This document shows, piece after piece, positions 42,299 through 54,169 of a stretch of 64,000 nt of DNA. Source of the stretch: Mycobacteroides saopaulense. Lineage in GTDB: Bacteria; Actinomycetota; Actinomycetes; Mycobacteriales; Mycobacteriaceae. Below the pieces are notes generated by a model, which did no database searches, had not been told where the DNA came from, and worked only from the letters and a program-made list of their open reading frames with translations. The first letter of the stretch is position 1. Every line of letters starts with the position of its first letter. Position numbers and translations under genes: made by a program. The stretch is from NCBI RefSeq assembly GCF_001456355.1, contig NZ_CP010271.1, forward strand, positions 2,170,001-2,234,000, read 5' to 3'.

Positions 42299-43078
42299 AT
42301 GGCAAGCACGTTTGGTGGCACGACGGTGCGGACGGCGCTGTGCGCTACGGCAATCGCGGCGCTGGCGTTATCCGGGTGCTCCACCCAGAAGCAGGCCACC
42401 GGCACCTCGACGGCTGCCACCACAACCACGTCACGGTCGGTCAACGCCCCTGCGCCGGGCCCCACGAGCAGCGGGCCCGCTGCTCTGACCGGGTGGCCCG
42501 GGCAGGACAAGATCAGTGAGGATGCCATGGTGGCGGCGCTGTTCACCGACGAGGAGATCGCGAAGGCTCTCGATACCGAGGTCGCCAAGACCAACAAACG
42601 GGAGAAGCCCTTCACGGCCACGGAGTCCGACGACGCGAGTTGCAATGTGACGCAAGGGTTGACGGTCGAGTCTGTGGGTAAGGACTACGAGACGTTCCGC
42701 GGAACAGAGATGCTGCTCGGGGACGCCAAGAAGCCGGACGCCCAGGTGTACCAGGCGATCGCGGCATATAAGGACAAGAACGCCGCACAGACGCAGTTCA
42801 CGACGGCCGTCGACGCGATCAAGGAATGCGACGGAACGACGTACAACTTCACCGATCCGGACGGCGAGAAGGTGCCCGTCACGGTGTCGGTTTCGTCCGC
42901 AAACGCCAAGAAGGCGAACTGGGCCCTCACCTACGGCCCGAGTAAATACCGCTGTTTCGTGTCGTACAACGGCGTCGCCAACGTGATTGTGCAGACGCAG
43001 GTTTGCGCACGAAGCAATTCAAAGCAACTGGTGCAGAAGATGGCCGACAGGATTGTCGACAAGCTGCAGCTGAGCTGA
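42299..43078 (+). CDS. PknH_C-like sensor-domain lipoprotein 4 (divergent)
   Basis: A 259-residue lipoprotein: signal TALCATAIAALALSGC, Thr-rich linker, then a domain that keeps the layout but not the WTTYR motif (VGKDYETFRGTEMLLGDAKK; ALTYGPSKYRCFVSYNGVAN; QTQVCARSNSKQLVQKMADR). It is the most diverged copy. ATG 42299 is chosen for the GGGGGG run directly upstream; an ATG at 42266 would overlap the previous stop. Confidence 0.8.
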   Translation: MASTFGGTTVRTALCATAIAALALSGCSTQKQATGTSTAATTTTSRSVNAPAPGPTSSGPAALTGWPGQDKISEDAMVAALFTDEEIAKALDTEVAKTNKREKPFTATESDDASCNVTQGLTVESVGKDYETFRGTEMLLGDAKKPDAQVYQAIAAYKDKNAAQTQFTTAVDAIKECDGTTYNFTDPDGEKVPVTVSVSSANAKKANWALTYGPSKYRCFVSYNGVANVIVQTQVCARSNSKQLVQKMADRIVDKLQLS

Positions 43079-43085
43079 CAAGCCT

Positions 43086-43111
43086 CCGGATCCAGTGGGG
43101 ACTGGATCCGG
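43086..43111 (+). terminator. Hairpin after the lipoprotein cluster
   Basis: CCGGATCCAG (43086-43095) pairs with CTGGATCCGG (43102-43111), a 10-bp stem with a 6-nt loop, eight bases after the stop of lipoprotein 4. No T run follows, as is common for mycobacterial terminators. Confidence 0.6.
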
Positions 43112-43172
43112 GCGGGGGGACGAGGATGGCGGCCCGACCATCGGGGGGCCGGCCGGCATCTCTCGAAATGAG

Positions 43173-43207
43173 CTCGGGTGGGCGCACGGGGGTCGCGCCC
43201 ACCCGAG
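43173..43207. terminator. Hairpin after the thioesterase gene
   Basis: CTCGGGTGGGCGC (43173-43185) pairs perfectly with GCGCCCACCCGAG (43195-43207), three bases beyond the stop of the minus-strand thioesterase gene; also able to act on transcripts from the lipoprotein cluster. Confidence 0.6.
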
Positions 43208-43209
43208 TC

Positions 43210-43620
43210 TCACAGGTTCTGCAGTCGCACCTGTCCCCGCGCGATCGTGCGGTTGTCGCCGTCGGTGATGGTGACGAGCCACAGCTGCTGACGACGACCC
43301 CGGTGGATCGGCGTCGATGTCGCGGTGAGCGTGCCCGCCGAGATCGCACGCAGGAAGTCGGTGTTGTTGTTGACGCCGACGACCGCGCTCTCCTCCCCCA
43401 GCACGTTGGCCCGCCAGATGTATGCGGACACGCTCGCCACGCTCTCGACCACCGAGCAGTACACGCCACCGTGCACGATCCCGTTGGGTTGCAACAGATT
43501 CTCGGTGACAGTCAGGCTGGCGGAGACACCGTCGGGCGTCAGCGAGGTGTATTCGAGTCCCACGAGCTTGTCGAAGGGTGCGGTGGGCATCGTGCTGAGG
43601 TGCTCCGGCGTGTCTGGCAT
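43210..43620 (-). CDS. PaaI-family hotdog thioesterase (Rv1847-type)
   Basis: A 136-residue hotdog-fold protein: LLQPNGIVHGGVYCSVVESVAS is the PaaI/YbgC-like active-site helix (NGxxHGG motif), followed by VNNNTDFLRAISAGTLTATS and RQQLWLVTITDGDNRTIARGQ. It likely hydrolyses an acyl- or aroyl-CoA. Ortholog of Rv1847 by position between urease and blaI. ATG 43620 is six bases after TATGAA and may be leaderless. Confidence 0.87.
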   Translation of the reverse strand: MPDTPEHLSTMPTAPFDKLVGLEYTSLTPDGVSASLTVTENLLQPNGIVHGGVYCSVVESVASVSAYIWRANVLGEESAVVGVNNNTDFLRAISAGTLTATSTPIHRGRRQQLWLVTITDGDNRTIARGQVRLQNL

Positions 43621-43640
43621 TTGATGTTCATATCAAACGA

Positions 43641-43759
43641 AGAAGGACCCCATGTGCCGAGGCACATGGGGTCCTTCCTTCGAGTGGACCGGGGGTCTCT
43701 GCAGCCCTCAGGACTCCGGCGCGGTCCGGGTGTCTGGTCGCGCTGTAGCGCGTTCGACG
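43641..43759 (-). ncRNA. mrsI: IdeR-controlled small RNA, MrsI candidate
   Basis: A transcript of about 119 nt is predicted on the minus strand. The promoter has TTGCAA (43794-43789), a 17-bp spacer and TATCCT (43771-43766), putting the start near 43759. The end is a 16-bp perfect hairpin (43643-43658 with 43661-43676) followed by TTCTTCGTTT. A small CGCGCT/AGCGCG hairpin (43739-43752) lies near the 5' end. No reading frame fits. The iron-responsive sRNA MrsI of M. tuberculosis lies between Rv1846c (blaI) and Rv1847; this one lies between the same orthologues, and an IdeR box covers the spacer. Identity to MrsI is inferred from position and regulation, not alignment. Confidence 0.72.
43643..43676 (-). 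terminator. Strong intrinsic terminator of the small RNA
   Basis: A 16-bp perfect stem with a two-base loop (centre near 43659) is followed on the minus strand by a T-rich tract, making it the strongest intrinsic-terminator candidate in this part of the window. Confidence 0.75.
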
Positions 43760-43765
43760 TGACTA

Positions 43766-43794
43766 AGGATAGGCAAGGCTGCCCTAAATTGCAA
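43766..43794 (-). promoter_or_regulatory. sRNA promoter with IdeR box in the spacer
   Basis: The box at 43769-43787 reads ATAGGCAAGGCTGCCCTAA on the plus strand, close to the iron-box consensus TTAGGTTAGGCTAACCTAA in its conserved outer and central positions. It fills the gap between TTGCAA and TATCCT, so iron-loaded IdeR would block transcription. The -35 end lies inside the 3' end of the FhuF-like gene. Confidence 0.7.
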
Positions 43795-44542
43795 GGGCCT
43801 TATGGCGGACCGGCAATCCGAGTGTCATGAACCGGTCCAAGATCGCTTGCCCGCGACGCATCCCGTCGGTCTCGCTGGACCGTGCCAGCAGCGGAACGTG
43901 AGTTGCCGCGCCCACCACTGTCGAGCCGACCAGCTGCCACATCTGGCCGATTTCCATTGCGCCGGAGCTGATCTGCGTCAGGCGGGTGAACAATGGAGCC
44001 AGCGCGCGATGGCACCGGTGCGCGGTCCACGCGGCGAGCGCGTCCTCGCCGGGAAAGACCACCACCTGCTCGCGGTCGCGGTCCGGGTCGTCGGGCAGTA
44101 CTCGTAGGGTCGGGTCGACAACGCCGGCCCAGTCGATGCAGCCCTCGGAGTCGAAGTAGACCCATAGGTTCCCCAGCCCCGGATCCCAGGCGCGGCCCTC
44201 CAGGACCACCAAGGCAACCAGGCGTCCGACCACGGTGTGCACCAGAGCGTCGGCGAGTTGGTGGACGGCAATCGAGTCGCTGCCGGTCTCCTTGACGGCG
44301 CGGGCGTACATCTGCTCAAGCCGATCAGTATTGAGTGCGCGCGCCAGCGGCCACCATCGGCGGCGGCCTACGTCGGACATCATGGCGACGCCGTAGGCCC
44401 GCGGGCACTCCGGATACAGCTCGCGAAGCCGGGCGCTCGATTCGTGCAGCGGCAGTGATTGGCGGATGGACATCCCGGCGATCAGCGGATCGTCGGCGAT
44501 GAGACTCCTGGTCGAAGAGCATCGGTCGATGGCCAGTGTCAC
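43784..44542 (-). CDS. FhuF-like protein, iron-regulated (tentative)
   Basis: A 252-residue protein whose central part (VVGRLVALVVLEGRAWDPG; NLWVYFDSEGCIDWAGVVDP) loosely resembles FhuF/IucC-type siderophore-related domains. The C-terminal Cys-rich [2Fe-2S] motif of true FhuF reductases is missing, so ferric-reductase activity is doubtful. An IdeR box 30 bp upstream supports a role in iron acquisition. It has no counterpart at this position in M. tuberculosis, where blaI and the thioesterase gene are adjacent. Other identity possible. Confidence 0.55.
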   Translation of the reverse strand: MTLAIDRCSSTRSLIADDPLIAGMSIRQSLPLHESSARLRELYPECPRAYGVAMMSDVGRRRWWPLARALNTDRLEQMYARAVKETGSDSIAVHQLADALVHTVVGRLVALVVLEGRAWDPGLGNLWVYFDSEGCIDWAGVVDPTLRVLPDDPDRDREQVVVFPGEDALAAWTAHRCHRALAPLFTRLTQISSGAMEIGQMWQLVGSTVVGAATHVPLLARSSETDGMRRGQAILDRFMTLGLPVRHKALAI

Positions 44543-44571
44543 AGTTGGCAGCCTCCCTTCACGTAGACAAG

Positions 44572-44590
44572 ATAGGTTAGCCTAACCACA
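44572..44590 (-). promoter_or_regulatory. IdeR iron box upstream of the FhuF-like gene
   Basis: TAGGTTAGCCTAACC (44573-44587) lies within a 19-bp site at 44572-44590 matching TTAGGTTAGCCTAACCTAA at 16 positions. It is 30 bp upstream of the FhuF-like start, where bound IdeR would block transcription in iron-replete cells. Confidence 0.85.
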
Positions 44591-44737
44591 TGTACGATGA
44601 CATCGCCAGGTGCGGACGTTGTGAGAGCCCTCACCGAAGCCCCTGATCATCGGCCGGTGTCGACGGTTCGACTCACATGGTGAGACCGGACCGAGCCCTG
44701 GAACAAAGACCGAGCCTCGGATCGTTGGTTGTCAGAA

Positions 44738-44760
44738 GTAGTACGACTGGATGTAGTACG
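44738..44760 (+). promoter_or_regulatory. BlaI operator candidate
   Basis: GTAGTACG occurs twice (44738-44745 and 44753-44760), 15 bp apart, 26 bp upstream of blaI. BlaI/MecI operators are built on TAC-GTA elements, and self-regulation is typical, so this is the likely autoregulatory site. Exact agreement with the mycobacterial BlaI consensus was not checked. Confidence 0.5.
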
Positions 44761-44785
44761 GCATTGCGTCGGAGGTGAACGTAGA

Positions 44786-45193
44786 ATGTTCGGAATGGCA
44801 CGCCTGGGCGAACTTGAACGCGCGGTGATGGACCACCTGTGGTCCTCTCCCGAGCCTCAGACTGTGCGTCAGGTCCACGAGGCGCTGTCGGCACGACGTG
44901 ACCTCGCCTATACAACTGTGATGACCGTGTTGCAGCGCCTTGCGAAGAAGGATCTGGTCGTTCAGCACCGCGATGACCGCGCGCATCGCTACGCCCCGGT
45001 CCACGGTCGCGACGAGCTGGTGGCGGGGCTGATGGTCGACGCATTGGCGCAGGCCAACAACTCTGGTGCCCGCGAGGCGGCATTGGTGCACTTCGTGGAG
45101 CGCGTCGGCCCCGATGAGGCCGATGCGCTGCGTCGCGCCCTGGCCGATCTCGAGGCGAAAGATCCATCTGCTGGCGGTCGCCCCACCGCGTAA
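44786..45193 (+). CDS. blaI: BlaI/MecI family transcriptional repressor
   Basis: A 135-residue winged-helix repressor nearly collinear with M. tuberculosis BlaI (Rv1846c): LGELERAVMDHLWSSPEPQT, LAYTTVMTVLQRLAKKDLVV, AHRYAPVHGRDELVAGLMVD and VERVGPDEADALRRALADLE. It represses beta-lactamase and ATP-synthase-linked genes in M. tuberculosis until cleaved after beta-lactam exposure. ATG 44786 has GGAGG ten bases upstream. Followed at 14 bp by the M56 peptidase gene. Confidence 0.93.
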   Translation: MFGMARLGELERAVMDHLWSSPEPQTVRQVHEALSARRDLAYTTVMTVLQRLAKKDLVVQHRDDRAHRYAPVHGRDELVAGLMVDALAQANNSGAREAALVHFVERVGPDEADALRRALADLEAKDPSAGGRPTA

Positions 45194-45207
45194 GGGACAC
45201 TGGTTAT

Positions 45208-46173
45208 GTGTCCGCCCTGGCGTTCGCGATTCTCGCGCTGCTGCTGACCGGTCCTGTACCGGCGTTGCTCGCGCGTGCGCGCTGGCCGTACCGCGCACCA
45301 CGCGCCGCCATGGTTTTGTGGCAGGCCATTGCGGTGGCTGCGGTTCTCTCGGCCTTCAGCTCCGGGTTGGCGATAGCGAGCCGGCTTCTGGTCCCCGGGC
45401 CCGATGGTCACCCGACGGCCACGATTACCGGCGAAATCGACCGTCTCGGTTGGGGTTTGTGGCTGCTCTACGTCACCGTGTTCGCGATCACGATTCTGAT
45501 CGGTATTCGGCTGATGGTCTCGGTGATTCGGGTAGGTGTACGTACCCGACGCCGCCGGGCACGCCACCGTGCCATCGTCGACCTGCTCGATCACAAGCGC
45601 TACTGCGAGAACTGGCGTGGCGGCTACGACATCCATCGCCGGCGCGATCACGACCTGCGTGTCCTGGAAGTCGACGAACCCCTGGCGTACTGCTTACCGG
45701 GTGTGCGCAGCCGGGTGGTCGTCAGCGAGGGAACGCTGAGCACGTTGGGCCACAACGAGGTGGCGGCAATCGTCGCGCACGAACGCGCCCATCTGCGCGC
45801 CCGCCACGACCTGGTGTTGGAGGCGTTCACTGCCGTGCACGACGCTTTCCCGGTCATCGTGCGTAGCAGGAATGCGCTGGACGCGGTCAAGCTGCTCGTG
45901 GAACTTCTTGCCGACGACGCGGCGGTCCGGACCGCGGGCCCGACTCCCCTGGCTCGTGCACTCGTCGCGTGTGCGGGTGGCCCGACGCCGGTCGGCGCCA
46001 TGGCCGCCGGTGGTCCCACCACGCTCATCCGGGTCCGCCGTTTGGGCGGCAGCGGGAACAGCCTCCTACTCTCCTGCAGCGCCTACACCGCCGCCGCCGC
46101 AATCCTGGTGGTGCCGACGCTGGCGGTTGTCATCCCGTGGTTCACCGAACTACAGCGCCTGTTCAGTCAGTAA
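45208..46173 (+). CDS. BlaR1-like M56 family membrane metallopeptidase
   Basis: A 321-residue membrane peptidase with helices near residues 1-20, 35-58, 85-108 and 290-312. The zinc motif is AAIVAHERAHLRARHD (HExxH type), with the third-ligand region VELLADDAA. Unlike staphylococcal BlaR1 (about 600 residues), no penicillin-binding sensor domain is attached, as in Rv1845c. It probably cleaves BlaI; how beta-lactam stress is sensed is open. GTG 45208 is the only start that gives the first helix. Confidence 0.87.
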   Translation: MSALAFAILALLLTGPVPALLARARWPYRAPRAAMVLWQAIAVAAVLSAFSSGLAIASRLLVPGPDGHPTATITGEIDRLGWGLWLLYVTVFAITILIGIRLMVSVIRVGVRTRRRRARHRAIVDLLDHKRYCENWRGGYDIHRRRDHDLRVLEVDEPLAYCLPGVRSRVVVSEGTLSTLGHNEVAAIVAHERAHLRARHDLVLEAFTAVHDAFPVIVRSRNALDAVKLLVELLADDAAVRTAGPTPLARALVACAGGPTPVGAMAAGGPTTLIRVRRLGGSGNSLLLSCSAYTAAAAILVVPTLAVVIPWFTELQRLFSQ

Positions 46174-46260
46174 TCGGCCAGTAGGTGACCCGCGCTCGCG
46201 GCCCGAAAGCGACTGCGCGAGAATCCGTGGAGCACAACACGTCAACGAAAGGATGTGCTG

Positions 46261-49180
<2,920 letters not shown>

Positions 49181-49272
49181 CCGGTCGGCACCCCGCCGGC
49201 CACCTGCACGGTTACCATAAGCCTCACGATGGTCACGCCGTGTGACCACTCAACCTAAGGGGCCAGTACGCG

Positions 49273-50622
49273 GTGACGGTCTTACTCACCGGGCTGAGCC
49301 TGCTTGCCTTCGTAGCCCTGACGGCGGGCACCGCGCTTTTCGTGGCGGCGGAGTTCTCCCTCACCGCGCTGGAACGAAGCTCCATCGAGGCGCGGGCCAA
49401 GGCCGGCGATGGCCGGGACAGGCTGGTCAAACGGGCGCACAGCACCCTCTCGTTCCAGCTGTCCGGTGCCCAGCTCGGCATCACCATCACCACCCTCGTC
49501 ACCGGGTATCTCGCCGAGCCGGTGATCGCGCGTCTCGTGTCGCAGCTGTTCGGGTACACGGGTTTCGCGGTCAGTAGCGCGATTTCGCTGGCAGTGGCAC
49601 TGATCCTGGCCACCTCGATATCGATGATCTTCGGTGAGTTGGTGCCCAAGAACTTCGCCCTGGCACGTCCCATCTGGACCTCACGGGCCACCGCGGGTCC
49701 CATGGTGCTGTTCTCGGCGGTGTTCGCCTTCGCGATCCGGGCGCTGAACGGCATCGCCAACTGGGTACTGCGCCGGATGGGCATCGAACCCGCAGAGGAG
49801 CTGCGCTCGGCGCGTTCGCCGCAAGAGCTGGGGTCACTGGTGCGCACCTCGGCGCGCAGCGGTGCACTGGACGAGACCACCGCGATACTGGTCGACCGGT
49901 CGCTGCGATTCGGCAGCCGTACCGCCGAGGAGCTGATGACCCCGCGCACCGAGATCGAATCGCTCGAAGCGACCGATACGGTGGCCGACCTCGTCGCCAT
50001 CGCCGTTGAGTCCGGTTTCTCCCGGTTTCCGATCACCGAAGGCGATCTCGACGCGACGATCGGCATCGTGCACGTCAAGCAGATCTTCGAGGTGCCACGG
50101 GATCGGCGCGCGACGACCACGCTGGCCACGCTGGCCCGGCCGGTGGCGGTGGTGCCCTCCACCCTCGACGGCGATGCGGTCATGGAGCAGGTGCGCGCGA
50201 ACGGCATGCAAACCGCCCTGGTGGTCGACGAGTACGGCGGCACGGCCGGGCTGGTCACAGTCGAGGACATGATCGAGGAGATCGTGGGTGACGTTCGCGA
50301 CGAGCACGACGACGCGACGCCGGACGTCGTGTCTTCTGGCGGCGGCTGGGTGGTGTCGGGCCTGTTACGCATCGACGAGGTGGCCGCGGCGACCGGTTAC
50401 CGGGCTCCCGAGGGTGAGTACGAGACGATCGGCGGCCTGGTGCTGCAGGAGCTCGGACATATCCCGACCGTCGGGGAAACCGTCGAACTGTCGGCCGTGG
50501 TGCCGGACCATCCGTTGGCCGAACTCCCCCGCTGGCGGGCTCGCGTGGCGAGCATGGACGGGCGCCGGATCGATCAGATCGAACTCACCGAGCTGACCGA
50601 CACCGACGGCCGGGGGGAATGA
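49273..50622 (+). CDS. CNNM/HlyC-type transporter (hemolysin family protein)
   Basis: A 449-residue membrane protein: DUF21/CNNM transmembrane domain (residues 1 to about 190), a CBS pair (about 210-330, [19 protein letters not shown] and GIVHVKQIF), and a C-terminal CorC_HlyC domain ([20 protein letters not shown] through [15 protein letters not shown]). Related proteins move Mg2+ or other divalent cations. GTG 49273 begins the first helix. Ortholog of Rv1842c by position; its stop overlaps the next start. Confidence 0.9.
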   Translation: MTVLLTGLSLLAFVALTAGTALFVAAEFSLTALERSSIEARAKAGDGRDRLVKRAHSTLSFQLSGAQLGITITTLVTGYLAEPVIARLVSQLFGYTGFAVSSAISLAVALILATSISMIFGELVPKNFALARPIWTSRATAGPMVLFSAVFAFAIRALNGIANWVLRRMGIEPAEELRSARSPQELGSLVRTSARSGALDETTAILVDRSLRFGSRTAEELMTPRTEIESLEATDTVADLVAIAVESGFSRFPITEGDLDATIGIVHVKQIFEVPRDRRATTTLATLARPVAVVPSTLDGDAVMEQVRANGMQTALVVDEYGGTAGLVTVEDMIEEIVGDVRDEHDDATPDVVSSGGGWVVSGLLRIDEVAAATGYRAPEGEYETIGGLVLQELGHIPTVGETVELSAVVPDHPLAELPRWRARVASMDGRRIDQIELTELTDTDGRGE

Positions 50623-51683
50623 CCACGATGGGCAGCGACATACTCGGAGTTCTCCTCACCGCCGCATTGCTTTTGGCGAACGCCTTCTTCGTCGGTGCGG
50701 AATTCGCCCTCATCTCGGCCCGCAGGGACCGGCTGGAGGCGTTGGCCGAGGCAGGCAAGAAGCGCGCCGTGACGGTGATGATGGCCGGCCAGAATCTGTC
50801 GCTCATGCTTGCCGGCGCACAGCTTGGCATCACGATCTGTTCAATCCTGTTGGGCCGCATCGGTGAACCGGCCGTCGCCCACCTACTGGAGCGCCCTTTC
50901 GAGCTGTTGGGCGCACCCCCGGCGCTGACACACACCGTCGCCTTTGTGGTCTCGCTGTCGATCGTGGTGCTGCTACATGTGCTGCTCGGCGAGATGGTGC
51001 CCAAGAACATCGCCATCGCCGGTCCGGAATCCGCGGCCATGCTCTTGATCCCGCCGTACCTGGTCTACATCCGCCTGGCCCGACCGCTGATCGGCTTCTA
51101 CAACTGGTGCGCCAACACCGTGCTGCGGATGTTCAAGGTGCCGGTCAAGGACGAGCTGGAAGTCACCGTCTCTACCGTGGAGCTCTCCGAAATGATTGCG
51201 GAGTCGCTCTCCGAGGGGCTTCTCGACGAGGAAGAACACACCCGGCTGCGTCGTGCGCTGCAGATCCAGCACCGCGTGGTCGCGGACGTCGTCGTGCCCG
51301 CTAACCAGATTCGGTCGATTGCCGTCTCGGGTGCGGCGCCGGCGCCGTCGGTCAACGCCGTCGAGAGCGCGGTGGCAGAAACTGGGTACTCACGTTTTCC
51401 AGTTATTGGGCCCACTGGGGATTACCTCGGCTATCTGCACATAAAGGACGTCCTGACGATGGGTGACGACCCGGACGCGGTCGTCGACCCCGCCTTTATT
51501 CGCCCGCTACCCCGCTTGCACGGTTCTGTTCCACTGCCGGAGGCGCTCTCGACTCTCCGCCGCAGCAACAGTCATCTGGCACTCATGTCGACCACAGACG
51601 GCAGCGTAGTGGGTCTGGTCACACTCGAGGACCTGGTGGAGGATCTGGTCGGCACCGTGCGTGACGGAACTCACCGCATATAG
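50619..51683 (+). CDS. CNNM-type membrane protein, second of pair
   Basis: A 354-residue paralogue of the preceding gene ([68 protein letters not shown]), with CNNM helices and a CBS pair but no CorC_HlyC tail. Overlap ATGA with the upstream gene. Rv1841c/Rv1842c form the same arrangement, suggesting a heteromeric complex. Confidence 0.9.
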   Translation: MTTMGSDILGVLLTAALLLANAFFVGAEFALISARRDRLEALAEAGKKRAVTVMMAGQNLSLMLAGAQLGITICSILLGRIGEPAVAHLLERPFELLGAPPALTHTVAFVVSLSIVVLLHVLLGEMVPKNIAIAGPESAAMLLIPPYLVYIRLARPLIGFYNWCANTVLRMFKVPVKDELEVTVSTVELSEMIAESLSEGLLDEEEHTRLRRALQIQHRVVADVVVPANQIRSIAVSGAAPAPSVNAVESAVAETGYSRFPVIGPTGDYLGYLHIKDVLTMGDDPDAVVDPAFIRPLPRLHGSVPLPEALSTLRRSNSHLALMSTTDGSVVGLVTLEDLVEDLVGTVRDGTHRI

Positions 51684-51782
51684 AGCGGTTTCGGGGTTGG
51701 TGGCTACCAATGAGTAGGATCAATGTTCACCGATTCGCAGGAGCGGCCGGTCCCAGACCCCCGACAACACAGAGGAGTTGCG

Positions 51783-53990
51783 ATGAGTGATCGCGTCGAT
51801 GTGGGCAACCTACGCGTGGCGCGGGTGCTGTATGACTTCATCACCAACGAGGCCCTCCCGGGCACCGGTGTGGATGCCGACGCTTTCTGGGCTGGGGTCG
51901 ACAAAGTAGTCACGGATTTGGCTCCGCGGAACCGCGAGCTCCTCGACCGGCGGGACGACCTGCAAACTCAGGTCGATCGCTGGCACCGGCAGCGCGCCAT
52001 CGAGCCGCTGGATCAGTCGGCGTATCGCGACTTCCTCACCGAGATCGGGTACCTGGTCCCCGAGCCGGAAGATTTCAGCATCACCACCGCCAACGTGGAC
52101 GACGAGATCACCACGACGGCCGGACCGCAGCTGGTGGTGCCGATCCTGAATGCGCGCTTCGCTCTCAACGCCGCCAACGCGCGCTGGGGCTCTCTCTACG
52201 ACGCGCTGTACGGCACCGATGTCATCCCGGAAACCGATGGCGCGGAGAAGGCGTCCGCTGAGACTGGTGGGTACAACAGGATTCGCGGCGACAAGGTCAT
52301 CGCCTACGCCCGCGAGGTTCTCGATGGCGCCGCGCCGCTGGCGGCGGGCTCGTGGAAGGACGCTGTCGGCCTGAAGATCGACGACGGCCAGTTGCTCGTC
52401 GAGCTGGGTGACGAGCTGTCGACCGGGCTGCAGAACCCCGACCAGTTCGTCGGCTACACCGGCAAGCTCGGCAAGCCGCAGTGGTCGGTGCTGCTGGTCA
52501 ATCACGGCCTGCACATCGAGGTTCTGATCGACCCCGACTCCCCGATCGGGTCCACCGACAAGGCCGGCATCAAGGATGTCGTGCTGGAGTCGGCGATCAC
52601 CACCATCATGGACTTCGAGGACTCGGTGGCTGCGGTGGATGCCGAGGACAAGGTCCTCGGGTACCGGAACTGGTTGGGACTCAACAAGGGTGACCTGTCC
52701 GAGGAAGTTTCCAAGGGCGGCAAGACGTTCACCCGGGTGCTCAACGAAGACCGCGTGTTCACCACCCCGGACGGCAAGGGCGAGTTGACCCTGCCCGGCC
52801 GCAGCCTGTTGTTCGTGCGCAACGTCGGCCACCTCATGACCAATGACGCCATCGTGGACGCCGAGGGCAACGAGATGCCCGAGGGCATCCAGGACGCGCT
52901 GTTCACCAGCCTCATCGCCATCCACGGCCTACGCTCGGGCAAGAAGAACGGTGCGCTGAAGAACAGCCGCACCGGGTCCATCTACATCGTGAAGCCCAAG
53001 ATGCACGGGCCAGAGGAAGTGGCCTTCACCGCCGAATTGTTCGGACGTGTCGAGGAGGTGCTCGGACTCCCGCACGCCACCCTCAAGGTCGGCATCATGG
53101 ACGAGGAGCGCCGGACCACCGTCAACCTGAAGGCCGCCATCAAGGCCGCCTCGGACCGCGTGGTGTTCATCAACACCGGCTTCCTGGATCGCACCGGCGA
53201 CGAGATCCACACCTCGATGGAAGCCGGACCGATGTGTCGTAAGGCCGTCATGAAGTCGCAGCCGTGGATCCTCGCGTACGAGGACCACAACGTCGATACC
53301 GGGCTGGGCGCCGGTTTGGCCGGTAAGGCGCAGATCGGCAAGGGTATGTGGGCCATGCCGGACCTGATGGCGGACATGGTCGCGCAGAAGATCGCGCAGC
53401 CGCGCGCGGGCGCCACCACCGCCTGGGTGCCGTCCCCCACCGCGGCCACCTTGCACGCGCTGCACTACCACCAGGTGGACGTCAAGGCGGTGGATCAGGA
53501 GCTGGCCGGTAAGCACCGCGCCAAGCTGGACTCTTTGCTCACCATTCCGCTGGCCGAGTCGCGTCACGACTGGACCGCAGAGGACATCCGCGAGGAAATC
53601 GACAACAACTGCCAGTCGATCCTGGGCTACGTGGTCCGCTGGATCGACCAGGGTGTCGGCTGCTCCAAGGTTCCTGACATCCACGATGTGGCGCTCATGG
53701 AAGACCGCGCCACTCTGCGCATCTCCAGCCAGCTGCTGGCCAACTGGCTGCGCCACGACGTCATCACCGAGGACGAGGTGGTCGAGGGTCTCAAGCGGAT
53801 GGCACCGGTTGTCGATCGGCAGAACGCCGGGGACAAGGACTACCGTCCGATGGCTCCCGACTTCGACAGCAACATCGCCTTCCAGGCTGCCAAGGAGCTC
53901 ATCCTGGAGGGCACAGATCAGCCCAACGGATACACCGAGCCGATCCTGCACCGGCGTCGCCGCGAGTACAAGGCCGCCGCGGCCAAGTAG
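51783..53990 (+). CDS. glcB: Malate synthase G
   Basis: A 735-residue enzyme condensing glyoxylate with acetyl-CoA, second step of the glyoxylate shunt. Active-site marks: [19 protein letters not shown] (Mg ligands), [20 protein letters not shown], and [20 protein letters not shown] (catalytic Asp region and conserved Cys). Length matches isoform G. ATG follows GAGGAGTT. TAGGAT at 51714-51719 is a -10 candidate giving a leader of about 57 nt. Confidence 0.96.
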   Translation: MSDRVDVGNLRVARVLYDFITNEALPGTGVDADAFWAGVDKVVTDLAPRNRELLDRRDDLQTQVDRWHRQRAIEPLDQSAYRDFLTEIGYLVPEPEDFSITTANVDDEITTTAGPQLVVPILNARFALNAANARWGSLYDALYGTDVIPETDGAEKASAETGGYNRIRGDKVIAYAREVLDGAAPLAAGSWKDAVGLKIDDGQLLVELGDELSTGLQNPDQFVGYTGKLGKPQWSVLLVNHGLHIEVLIDPDSPIGSTDKAGIKDVVLESAITTIMDFEDSVAAVDAEDKVLGYRNWLGLNKGDLSEEVSKGGKTFTRVLNEDRVFTTPDGKGELTLPGRSLLFVRNVGHLMTNDAIVDAEGNEMPEGIQDALFTSLIAIHGLRSGKKNGALKNSRTGSIYIVKPKMHGPEEVAFTAELFGRVEEVLGLPHATLKVGIMDEERRTTVNLKAAIKAASDRVVFINTGFLDRTGDEIHTSMEAGPMCRKAVMKSQPWILAYEDHNVDTGLGAGLAGKAQIGKGMWAMPDLMADMVAQKIAQPRAGATTAWVPSPTAATLHALHYHQVDVKAVDQELAGKHRAKLDSLLTIPLAESRHDWTAEDIREEIDNNCQSILGYVVRWIDQGVGCSKVPDIHDVALMEDRATLRISSQLLANWLRHDVITEDEVVEGLKRMAPVVDRQNAGDKDYRPMAPDFDSNIAFQAAKELILEGTDQPNGYTEPILHRRRREYKAAAAK

Positions 53991-54169
53991 GCGAATGCCG
54001 TCTGACGTGCCGTGATCTTGAAGTTCGGGGTACGGCGTCGCCTCAGTTTGGACGCGATTTGGTGTCGCGCACCAGGAGATGGGCGGTCTAGGACAGTAGA
54101 CTCGGGCGGACGCGGGACGGGGCTCACCAGCAGCCGGACGACAGCACGAGGAAAGGTCGCGACGACACC

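Noticed and set aside
43680..43783. A tRNA or small protein gene in the gap
   Set aside because: No cloverleaf or T-loop sequence and no start with a plausible frame; promoter, iron box and terminator fit an sRNA instead.
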